From Verrucomicrobiia bacterium (GTDB lineage: Bacteria > Verrucomicrobiota > Verrucomicrobiia > Verrucomicrobiales > DEV007): a stretch of 56,049 bases of DNA. The stretch lies in the NCBI GenBank assembly GCA_020439995.1, contig JAGROY010000147.1, forward strand, positions 1 through 56,049. Direction: 5' to 3'. This document shows positions 27,401-34,462 of the stretch, piece by piece; positions within the stretch are counted from its first letter, which is position 1, and the number at the start of each line of letters is the position of its first letter. The position numbers and the translations under genes were made by a program. The notes below the pieces were generated by a model. It saw nothing but the letters and a program-made list of their open reading frames with translations, ran no database searches and had not been told where the DNA came from.

Positions 27401-30279
27401 ACGAGGTCGACACCTTTTTCATTCGGAAGCAAGGTCGCTGAATTGCGATCCCAGCTAAACCGCAGATTCTCAAGCCGCCAGTGCCAGCTTCGGTCAAAGT
27501 GGGAGTAAAAGGGCGTCGCGAACGAGTTTGGTGCATCGTTAGGATCGACTGGCGAGTGCCCCAATTCAATTTCCCGCGCATCGCTGTCGCCGTCACCATC
27601 AGTGTCGTAGGCATTCGGGTTCGTTGGCGTGGAGCCTGCGATGGCGCGGAACTCGCGACCATCGGCCATGCCATCACCATCGGTGTCGGGCAGCAGTGGA
27701 TCTGTGCCAGTGTCGGTGGCGCTGACCAGCAGGCCGGTGCCCGTTTCAAAGTGATCGCTCAGGCCATCCTGATCCGTATCAGCAGCCACTGGCGAGGTGC
27801 CCTTGTTTTGCTCCTCAGCATTGTCCCAGCCATCTCCATCAGCATTGTCAGTTGCGGCACTCTCAAGGTTTCCAAAGTATGCCATCTCCCACGCGTCGAG
27901 CAGTCCGTCGCCATCGCTGTCGCTGCGGTCGTACGGCGAGACAATCGCGATGTCATCAATCTGCAAGCTGGCCGCAGCCACGGCGTGGTTCGCGGAGAAC
28001 ACAAACTGGTCGACTGCACACGGGGTGAACCCGCCAGTGGTTACATTTTCGAGGAGCGGTTCGCCATCGATGAAGATTGATGCACCACTGACCGGTGACC
28101 ATGAAAGTTCGGCAGAGTGCCAGTCGCCATCTGCGGGAAAGGGAGTGTCGATAGTGCCGCCTGCGAGCACGGTGCCATCGATGGCGATGCGATACCCGGG
28201 TGCTGTCGTGTCCAGTGGATTGGCATCGAAGAGGAATGCTATTCCAGGTGAGCTGGCGGATGGCTTTAAGCTGAAAGTGAAACCTTCTGCCCAGGCGTCT
28301 GCCTGCATCTTGAATCGGAAAGTGCTGCGGAATCCCCCGACTGCGGCCGTGCCCAGAGTTGGCAGGCGGAAGTCAACCTGGGACGGAGCGCTGTTCGCGG
28401 CCAGCTCCAGGTTGCCTGCAGCAATTTTTCCTGAATCTCCGGCCAGATTCTCTACCCGCGATCCGTCAGGAAGGTTAACTACTCCGTCCTGATTTGTGAA
28501 ATCCTGCGAGTAACTCCAGACGGGAAGAGGGACGCCCGTGAATGATCCGGGGAACAAATCTGGATCTGCAGGATTCGTGCCTGCCTGCGCTTCCTGTCCG
28601 TCGGAGAATCCGTCTTCGTCAGTATCCGGCACCGTCGGGTTAGACCCTAACATGTGTTCCAATCCATCAGCCGCGCCATCTAGATCCTGATCAAAGTCAG
28701 CAGGATTTGTCAGCATTTCCTCGACCTCCAATCGATCATCGGCACCGTCTCCATCTGTATCAGCGACGGTTGGATTCGAGCGTCTGGACAACTCAGCAGC
28801 GTTCGCTAGCCCATCTCCGTCCGGATCGCCATCAGGATCCGCGTTGATGCTGCCAAAGTAAAACGCCTCCTGAAAATCGTCCATGCCGTCGCGATCAGTG
28901 TCGGCAGTCGCCACTGCGGCGACATCGAATGGCTCCAGTAGCTCCACCGTTTCGGAAGAGATCTGTTCCAGTGTCAGTGTTCCTGTGCTGCTGCCTGCGA
29001 ACAACGCCAGCCCTGAGCTGCCACGGTTCTCCCACATCACCATCCGTACCGCGTGAACTCCGGCAGCCAGATCGACAACGCCAAACGAGGTGCCCCGACT
29101 GCGGTTCTGATTGTAAATGATAACCCGAGTGCCGTCGATCCACAGCCCTCCGCCCTCGTCGCTGTTGAAACCGATCACGACCGAACCCGCTGTCCGCATG
29201 TAGACGTCGCCTGTTACCTCGACCACGAAATCCTCGCGATCGGCGTACTCTCCGATCTGGGGAAACGGCTCGACTGACTCCGGGAAGATCCAGTTTTCAT
29301 CGAACACGCGTTCCTTGAAGTTGATCCGCTTCCTCGCATGGCGCATTGGGTTCTGGGAAAAGTGTCCCTTCAGCATGTCGAGAACTCCCACGCGATTGAA
29401 TCCGCTTTCAAGTTGCCGGGGAGGGGACAGTGCTTCGACAGTGCGGATCTTCCACTGGCCAGCTTTAAGGAAAGGCGTGGGATTGACTACAGGATCCGTC
29501 CCTCTCTGGAATTCCGTCAAATTGGTTCGGCCGTCAAGGTCGGGATCGAGTCCGCCATCGTTCACGGTGGGATCGAGTCCGTTCGCCGTTTCCCAGCTGT
29601 CGCGCATCATGTCCCCGTCCGTATCTTCGCCCGGTCTGAAGCCAAAGTACTCGATCTCGGCGATATGGTGAAACGTTCCCGCTGTTCTCGTGGCCTCATA
29701 GCGGATGAACTTGTAGGCAGGGCTTGCGGCGGAAAGTGATACCAAAATCGTCTCGTTGCGTTTCGTCCAAATTGGCGTGTCGTCGCTCCGGGTGAAGATC
29801 GGCGTGAAACTGGTGCCGTCATTCGAACCTGAAATTTGCCAGTCTTGCGGATCGCCTGACGAGGCGGTGTCGCCTGAGGTGATGGTGAAATGGGTCAGTG
29901 CCAGAGCTTGCGCGAATTCGACTGTGACAGAGCGCGGCACAGCATTCGTGACATCGCCGCAACACCACTGTGCCGTGCGACCGGACGCCACATTGTCAAA
30001 TACCCGAAATGCGCCACTGCTGCCAAAAGCCGCATCTTCTCCCGGGGATGCGGTGATCGCCTGCCATGCCCAAGTCGGCGAATTAGCACCTGCATTTGCA
30101 TCTCCGTCGTCATTTGGGTCCGTTGCATCGCCGCCGATCAGGGAGTCAACGCCTAGACTGTTGAGCGTTTGCGCCTCGCCATAAGGTGCTGTTAGAAAGC
30201 CAACGGCAACCGCCAGAATAGCAGACCACAGATGCGAGACTCCTGCCCCTCGACCTTCGCGTTTGATAATCCGTATCAT
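24448..30279 (-). CDS. Giant secreted DUF1800 protein with discoidin-like, PA14-like, LamG-like and TSP3 modules
   Basis: ATG 30279 gives 1943 residues and puts a signal peptide first (mature start near EAQTLNSLG); the frame is open to 30321. Modules in order: discoidin-like domain ~37-215 (SLIGGDATDP, WCCGD, DWQISGSNDG); TSP3 calcium-type repeats ~216-265 (DTDGDMMRDSWE); PA14-like ~275-450; TSP3 ~455-590; a concanavalin-like fold ~590-780; TSP3 ~780-910; a further beta-rich region; TSP3 with FN3-like segments ~1100-1390; and DUF1800 from ~1405 to the end (ARLLEQATFGTT, MTGLWYADRPWGD, ISRQLIQFLITANPSPQYIERV). It is followed by its DUF1501 partner. The layout suggests a calcium-stabilised, surface-exposed, glycan-binding arm carrying the DUF1800 domain. 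Confidence 0.92.
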   Translation of the reverse strand: MIRIIKREGRGAGVSHLWSAILAVAVGFLTAPYGEAQTLNSLGVDSLIGGDATDPNDDGDANAGANSPTWAWQAITASPGEDAAFGSSGAFRVFDNVASGRTAQWCCGDVTNAVPRSVTVEFAQALALTHFTITSGDTASSGDPQDWQISGSNDGTSFTPIFTRSDDTPIWTKRNETILVSLSAASPAYKFIRYEATRTAGTFHHIAEIEYFGFRPGEDTDGDMMRDSWETANGLDPTVNDGGLDPDLDGRTNLTEFQRGTDPVVNPTPFLKAGQWKIRTVEALSPPRQLESGFNRVGVLDMLKGHFSQNPMRHARKRINFKERVFDENWIFPESVEPFPQIGEYADREDFVVEVTGDVYMRTAGSVVIGFNSDEGGGLWIDGTRVIIYNQNRSRGTSFGVVDLAAGVHAVRMVMWENRGSSGLALFAGSSTGTLTLEQISSETVELLEPFDVAAVATADTDRDGMDDFQEAFYFGSINADPDGDPDGDGLANAAELSRRSNPTVADTDGDGADDRLEVEEMLTNPADFDQDLDGAADGLEHMLGSNPTVPDTDEDGFSDGQEAQAGTNPADPDLFPGSFTGVPLPVWSYSQDFTNQDGVVNLPDGSRVENLAGDSGKIAAGNLELAANSAPSQVDFRLPTLGTAAVGGFRSTFRFKMQADAWAEGFTFSLKPSASSPGIAFLFDANPLDTTAPGYRIAIDGTVLAGGTIDTPFPADGDWHSAELSWSPVSGASIFIDGEPLLENVTTGGFTPCAVDQFVFSANHAVAAASLQIDDIAIVSPYDRSDSDGDGLLDAWEMAYFGNLESAATDNADGDGWDNAEEQNKGTSPVAADTDQDGLSDHFETGTGLLVSATDTGTDPLLPDTDGDGMADGREFRAIAGSTPTNPNAYDTDGDGDSDAREIELGHSPVDPNDAPNSFATPFYSHFDRSWHWRLENLRFSWDRNSATLLPNEKGVDLVWEVSAVNVTESNLRDAWLGLRYVRGDYSLFAANDANILTGSGNNSFSLDQRFSPADLNRQLGLSGYGSQDSSDRLIIDLKWSPCGGPSEWAGALKVWNQDRNELVMSRTSRNWIASASILDGSGVWISRHSEPEAASLTQRLGVTLVKSLESIGEPDRDNDGMSDTFETTFGFNPDLATDAQLDRDADGILNITEALIGSNPAESDSDNDGWNDLYELQRGYDPTDAASAPLFSNFALPPIPTDLNGNGLDDLWESSVGTFSLSGAGDEDGDSISNADELAQGTDPFDPASGAITHFPVGIQLLEQPDGPALLWNAVPGASYAVMTSQNLQDWAAFTTLSVDTAGPLSFTLADAATDGQAALYFSVEVTAGAGGNGDGPTDTDADGISDEFEALLGTDPLSANSVRQQETGANTILSGDYLSFLDRMGNGSGTTEHPSNLGALTTPTQAARLLEQATFGTTTDEIERVRTLGIAGWIDDQITNQPTTLHEPVIAALWQDFLFGLREEPFYNKSIFGLEGNNATIPFMRAATQASDQLRQRVAFAMSQIFVISRQDNRLTRVPQGTCNFYDILVRNAFGSYEDMLLEIALHPVMGLYLSHVGNQKADPAVNQFPDENFAREVMQLFSIGLWELNPDGSRILDEAGEPIPSYSNESITELARVMTGLWYADRPWGDGGDHDFHFLKPMELHYERHDFGTKTLFPDRNLPGRPLVSIPAREPSTASALLDIRDAVKALVQHPNTPPFISRQLIQFLITANPSPQYIERVQNVFVDNGNGARGDLAAVIRAILLDDEARSPVFSIADVKYGKLKEPVLRLTAAARAFNLGRHEKLGWYLTDEFGDAGRQVPTFSFSVFNFYRPDYQAPGPLRDANLVGPTFQITDAHSSVALPNYFWNFLNQGLQTDIARSDQEYLPLDYSEVLPLAGNAESLADHFNLIFCSGRMSARTRSAIMAAVNQIPPTDPELRTVMAAYLTLMCPEASVQR

Positions 30280-30435
30280 TCTACCTTTTATTGTTTCTCT
30301 TTGATTTTGGAACGATGGCAATGGCCGCGCGAAACTTCGCTAATCAAGCAGCTGAGCATAGGAGCCAGTGAACTCTAAAGCAACCGGATTCCCGGAAGCG
30401 AGAGCATCCGCTTTTGGCGATAGAGCTGGCATGAA

Positions 30436-31152
30436 TCATGACACAGCAGCAAGCTCGATGCTGATCACTTCAATGTGGTCAGTGTGGACGAGAAAGCGAA
30501 TATTGGATTCCTGCAGAGTGAGCCCGTACGGCCGGTCGTCGCCAGTGTGATAGGCTGGTCTGGGATCGGCTCTGAGCATTTGTTCAAGCATCACTTTGAA
30601 CCCGGGTTCGCTGCCCGCCAGCGCTGCTGCTGCCTGATTGGAGTAAGAGATTGCGAACGAGCCCAGGCGCGGATCGCCATGCGGTGCAAAGCTGGATGTG
30701 GCATCCAATTTGACGTCAGCATAGGGCACGTAGGGCTTGATATCGAAAACGGGTGTGCCATTCACAAGGTCGATGCCAGCGACGGCAATCGTTCCTTTCT
30801 GCGCATCGAGAGAGGTGAGCCTCACGCATGACAGGCCGATTCGATTCGGACGGAACGGCGACCGCGTTGCGAAAACTCCGAGTCGATCGTTTCCGCCCAG
30901 ACGGGGTGGCCGCACGGTTGTGCGTGGCGCTGCGCCATCGTTCGGAACCAGATGAAAGCCCCAGATCAGCCAAATGTGGGAAAAGTCCGCCAGTCCCCGC
31001 CACATTTCGACACGGCGGTAAGGTTCATTCAAGATGATCGTTCCGGCAGCTGCGGGCACCAGCCCTGCCTGTCGAGGCGTGCCAAATTTCTCGCGAAAGG
31101 GCGATTCGATGCGTCCGATGGGCTCTATAGAATAGGATTCAGGGGATTCCAC
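30436..31152 (-). CDS. trmO: TrmO/TsaA-family tRNA m6t6A37 methyltransferase
   Basis: The conserved core starts SIEPIGRIESPFREKFGTPRQ and contains FSHIWLIWGFH, RLGVFATRSPFRPNRIGLSCVRL and the DIKPYVPYAD motif, all hallmarks of TrmO (TsaA, UPF0066). That enzyme adds a methyl group from S-adenosylmethionine to t6A37 of a Thr tRNA. The C-terminal domain, ending FLVHTDHIEVISIE, is complete. The open frame continues to 31326 but would run over the start of the divergent glycosyltransferase gene, and its extra residues are not TrmO-like. A GTG at 31152 gives 238 residues, close to E. coli TrmO (235). The start is therefore uncertain; the function is not. Confidence 0.88.
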   Translation of the reverse strand: MESPESYSIEPIGRIESPFREKFGTPRQAGLVPAAAGTIILNEPYRRVEMWRGLADFSHIWLIWGFHLVPNDGAAPRTTVRPPRLGGNDRLGVFATRSPFRPNRIGLSCVRLTSLDAQKGTIAVAGIDLVNGTPVFDIKPYVPYADVKLDATSSFAPHGDPRLGSFAISYSNQAAAALAGSEPGFKVMLEQMLRADPRPAYHTGDDRPYGLTLQESNIRFLVHTDHIEVISIELAAVS

Positions 31153-31298
31153 AGGGTACGAATCGTCCAGCTGGCCAGTGCCGCAAGTGCCAGATTCGAC
31201 CTGCTTTGGCCCAGATTCCTGCAATTCGACGCTTTGCGAACAGAATCGGTATGCTATGTGCTTAACAAAAACTGTTTTCTGCACATCCCCATTCTGCA

Positions 31299-32576
31299 AT
31301 GCCAAGAAACATAGGATTCGTATCAACGCGATTTGCCGGTACCGACGGCGTATCGCTGGAAGCCGCCAAGTGGGCGGAGGTTTTTGAGAAGATGGGGCAT
31401 CGCTGCTTCTGGTTCAGCGGGCGCAGTGACCGGGATCCAGCTATCGCGCATTGCGTGCCGGAAGCCCATTTCGATCACCCGGAGAACCGCTGGATCAACG
31501 AGCATCTCTGGGGCCGTCCGCGTCGGCCGCGGTTTGTCTCCGAGCGAGTCCGGGATTCCGCAGACTACCTGAAGTCGGAGATTTACCGCTTTGTCGTAGC
31601 TTTTGATATCGACATCCTTATTCCTCAGAATGCGATCACCATCCCGATGCATGTGCCTCTGGGGCTCGCGATCACTGAGTTCCTGGGCGAGACGAGAATG
31701 CCGGCGATCGCCCACCATCACGATTTCTACTGGGAGCGCACCAGATTCTCTAACAGTGCGGCGAGAGATTACCTGGATATGGCGTTTCCGCCCTCGCAAC
31801 CTAACATTATCCACGCGGTGATCAATCGCCCGGCGCAACAGGCGCTGTCGCTGCGCAAGGGGGTGAGCTCAACGCTTATTCCCAATGTATTCAATTTTGA
31901 AGAACCACCTCCCCAGCCAGATGATTTCTCGTCTGATGTCAGGGCCGAGCTGGGGATTGCGGAAGACGACATTTTCATCCTGCAGCCCACGCGTCTGGTT
32001 CCTCGCAAAGGAATCGAGCATGCGATCAAGATGGTGGGTGCGCTCAAAAATCCGCGCTGCAAGCTGGTGGTTTCCCACGATGCAGGTGATGAAGGATTCG
32101 AATACAAGAACCTGCTGGCCGAGTTGGCCGAGGAAGAGCACATCGATATCCTGTTCGTGTCCGACCGCGTCGGTGAGGTAAGGCAATTCGATGCGAACGG
32201 GCGTAAGATTTATACGTTGTGGGATCTCTACCCGCACGCCGATCTTGTGACGTATCCGAGTACTTATGAGGGGTTCGGCAATGCGTTGCTTGAGGCTATC
32301 TACTTCCGCAAGCCGGTGGTGGTAAACCGCTATTCGATCTTCATCGAGGACATCGAGCCAAAGGGTTTCAAATTCGCAGTGATGGACGGGTTTGTGTCCC
32401 GGCAAGTCGTGCGCGAAGTGCGCCGGATCCTGGCGGACGACGTCTATCGCGAGGAAATGGTCGCTCACAATTTTAAAGTGGCAGCGAAGCATTACGGCTA
32501 CACGTTCCTGGTGGAGGCATTGCTCTTCCTGCTCTATCGCGTCGGCCAGATGGAACTCGAAAACTCCCCCAACTAA
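31299..32576 (+). CDS. GT4-family glycosyltransferase
   Basis: A 425-residue cytosolic GT-B glycosyltransferase. The N-terminal Rossmann half starts NIGFVSTRFAGTDGVSLEAAKWAEV. The C-terminal half has FILQPTRLVPRKGIEHAI (donor-side loop) and the E-x7-E motif in TYEGFGNALLEA, as in retaining GT4 enzymes that use NDP-sugars. The stop is 15 bp before a GH13_18-type phosphorylase gene. A transferase next to a phosphorylase of that subfamily suggests a soluble glycoside made and recycled in the cell, for example a compatible solute. Donor and acceptor cannot be told from sequence. The start lies in the promoter region of the divergent trmO gene. Confidence 0.88.
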   Translation: MPRNIGFVSTRFAGTDGVSLEAAKWAEVFEKMGHRCFWFSGRSDRDPAIAHCVPEAHFDHPENRWINEHLWGRPRRPRFVSERVRDSADYLKSEIYRFVVAFDIDILIPQNAITIPMHVPLGLAITEFLGETRMPAIAHHHDFYWERTRFSNSAARDYLDMAFPPSQPNIIHAVINRPAQQALSLRKGVSSTLIPNVFNFEEPPPQPDDFSSDVRAELGIAEDDIFILQPTRLVPRKGIEHAIKMVGALKNPRCKLVVSHDAGDEGFEYKNLLAELAEEEHIDILFVSDRVGEVRQFDANGRKIYTLWDLYPHADLVTYPSTYEGFGNALLEAIYFRKPVVVNRYSIFIEDIEPKGFKFAVMDGFVSRQVVREVRRILADDVYREEMVAHNFKVAAKHYGYTFLVEALLFLLYRVGQMELENSPN

Positions 32577-32591
32577 TGCATTGAATTGCCG

Positions 32592-34325
32592 ATGAAACTG
32601 ATCCCAGAACTGACTCTTCGCCGCATTCGCCAACGTCTGCTCACGCTCTACGGGCAGAATGCGGAGTCACTGGTCGAGCGTTTTTACATGATGGTCGGGC
32701 GCTACGAGGTAGGTGTGCGACCTGTGCGGTCGCGGGACCGGTGGAGCGAAAACGATGTCGTCCTGATTACTTACGCGGACATGGTCAGGTCTGAGGGCGA
32801 GGCACCATTGCGCTCTCTAAAGGGATTTTGTGAGCAGCACCTCACTGGCGCTGTGAAGACTGTGCACTTGCTGCCTTTTTACCCCTGGTCATCGGACGAT
32901 GGTTTTTCGGTGAAGGCATATCGTGAGGTGGAATCTGACTACGGAACCTGGGAAGATGTCAGGGCGCTGGAGAGCAGCTTTGCTCTCATGTTCGATTTCG
33001 TGCTGAACCATTGTTCCGCGCAGTCATCGTGGTTCAAGGACTTCGTTTCTGGCGTCCAGCCCTGGAAGAATTTTTTCATTGAAGTCGATCCGCATGAAGA
33101 TCTCACCGCCGTGGTGCGTCCGCGCTCGTTGCCGCTTCTGACACAGACCCACACCCCGCGCGGCGAAGCCCATGTGTGGACTACTTTCAGTCCCGATCAG
33201 GTTGACCTGAACTGGAAGCATCCGGATGTGCTGTTCGAAATGCTGGACGTCATGTTCTTCTACCTGTCCAAAGGCGCGCGCATTCTGCGGCTTGATGCCG
33301 TGGCGTTTCTCTGGAAAGAGAACGGGACGAACTGCCTGCATCGCCCGGAGACTCACGAAGTGGTCAAATTACTGCGTGATGTGCTCAGCGTGGTAGCGCC
33401 AGATGCGATTCTGCTGACCGAAACCAACGTGCCGCACGAGGAAAACATCAGCTACTTCGGGCGGGGTGACGAGGCGCACATGGTCTACCAGTTTGCGCTG
33501 CCGCCACTCCTGCTGCTCTGTCTATTGCGGGGTGATTGTTCCCTTCTGCGGAAATGGGCCGAGTCATTCCCTGCGCTTCCTGATGATTGCACGTACCTGA
33601 ACTTTACCGCATCGCACGATGGCATCGGCGTCCGTCCGCTGCAGGATCTCGCCACCGAAGACGACCTGCAGTGGCTCGTCAAGCAAGTGACCAGTCGCGG
33701 CGGGAAGGTGAGCACGCGTAGCACGCCCGACCGCGGAGATGTGCCCTACGAGTTAAATATTACCTACTCCAGTGCGCTTTCTGAGCCCGGAGATCCTGAC
33801 CTTGGCGATGCAAGATTTCTCTGTTCTCAGGCACTCGCGCTGTCGCTGCAAGGGATGCCTGCCGTGTACTTCAACAGCCTGTTTGGAGCGCTGAACAACC
33901 CGGAGGTTTCGGACGATCACAAGCGCGGCATCAATCGGCAGAAATGGGAACTCAGCGAACTCAACGCCACCCTTGCCGATGCCACTGCGCGTGAATCAGC
34001 CGTATTCGAGACATATCTTGCCATGCTGCGTCGCCGGGCCAATCATCCCGCATTTCATCCCGACGGCCCGCAACAAGTTCTAGACCTTGGCCCGGAACTG
34101 TTTGGAATCGTCCGTTGGTCCTGCGATCGTCACGACCGCATTCTGTGCGTCTTCAATTTCACCAGCGCCAGCCATCTCCTCCCCACAGCAACCTTGGAAG
34201 ACTTCATGGAGGTGACTATGAATCCAAGTGAGCCAGTCCGCGACGTGCTGTCCGGACTACATCTTGAAGTCGGCGCAGCAGGGGTATTGCTTGATCCGTA
34301 TCAGGCCGTGTGGATTAAAAGGTAA
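32592..34325 (+). CDS. GH13 subfamily 18 sugar phosphorylase (sucrose/glucosylglycerate phosphorylase type)
   Basis: ATG 32592 gives 577 residues. The GH13 catalytic set is visible: nucleophile Asp235 in RILRLDAVAFLW, acid/base Glu277 in ILLTETNVPHEENISYFG and transition-state Asp343 in TASHDGIGVRP; the early strand has VHLLPFYPWSSDDGFSV. Together these point to GH13_18, whose members phosphorolyse sucrose, sucrose 6-phosphate, glucosylglycerol or glucosylglycerate and release glucose 1-phosphate. I cannot assign the acceptor. Pairing with the GT4 gene 15 bp upstream favours a compatible-solute glycoside over plain sucrose uptake, and no transporter or kinase gene is nearby. Confidence 0.88.
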   Translation: MKLIPELTLRRIRQRLLTLYGQNAESLVERFYMMVGRYEVGVRPVRSRDRWSENDVVLITYADMVRSEGEAPLRSLKGFCEQHLTGAVKTVHLLPFYPWSSDDGFSVKAYREVESDYGTWEDVRALESSFALMFDFVLNHCSAQSSWFKDFVSGVQPWKNFFIEVDPHEDLTAVVRPRSLPLLTQTHTPRGEAHVWTTFSPDQVDLNWKHPDVLFEMLDVMFFYLSKGARILRLDAVAFLWKENGTNCLHRPETHEVVKLLRDVLSVVAPDAILLTETNVPHEENISYFGRGDEAHMVYQFALPPLLLLCLLRGDCSLLRKWAESFPALPDDCTYLNFTASHDGIGVRPLQDLATEDDLQWLVKQVTSRGGKVSTRSTPDRGDVPYELNITYSSALSEPGDPDLGDARFLCSQALALSLQGMPAVYFNSLFGALNNPEVSDDHKRGINRQKWELSELNATLADATARESAVFETYLAMLRRRANHPAFHPDGPQQVLDLGPELFGIVRWSCDRHDRILCVFNFTSASHLLPTATLEDFMEVTMNPSEPVRDVLSGLHLEVGAAGVLLDPYQAVWIKR

Positions 34326-34352
34326 GCAGTATTCAAGAGGCGACATGTAGAC

Positions 34353-34415
34353 GCGCCTTGAGCCGAAAGCCATCGGTTCTATGTTGACGAGTAGGAACCG
34401 ATGGATAGCTGGCGC
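34353..34415. repeat. Nested inverted repeat between the phosphorylase and helical-repeat genes
   Basis: CCATCGGTTC (34370-34379) and GAACCGATGG (34395-34404) form a perfect 10-bp stem around a 15-base loop. GCGCC (34353-34357) and GGCGC (34411-34415) can pair outside it. There is no T run, so this is either a factor-dependent terminator hairpin or a REP-like dispersed element. Confidence 0.55.
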
Positions 34416-34462
34416 AATTTACGCGTTCCCAAAACCAGCTTTGTTGAGTATGCTCTTCGCAG

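Noticed and set aside
24836..30184. Many plus-strand open frames across the DUF1800 gene
   Set aside because: They are antisense shadows of a long GC-rich repetitive gene; none has a recognisable domain or a start context.
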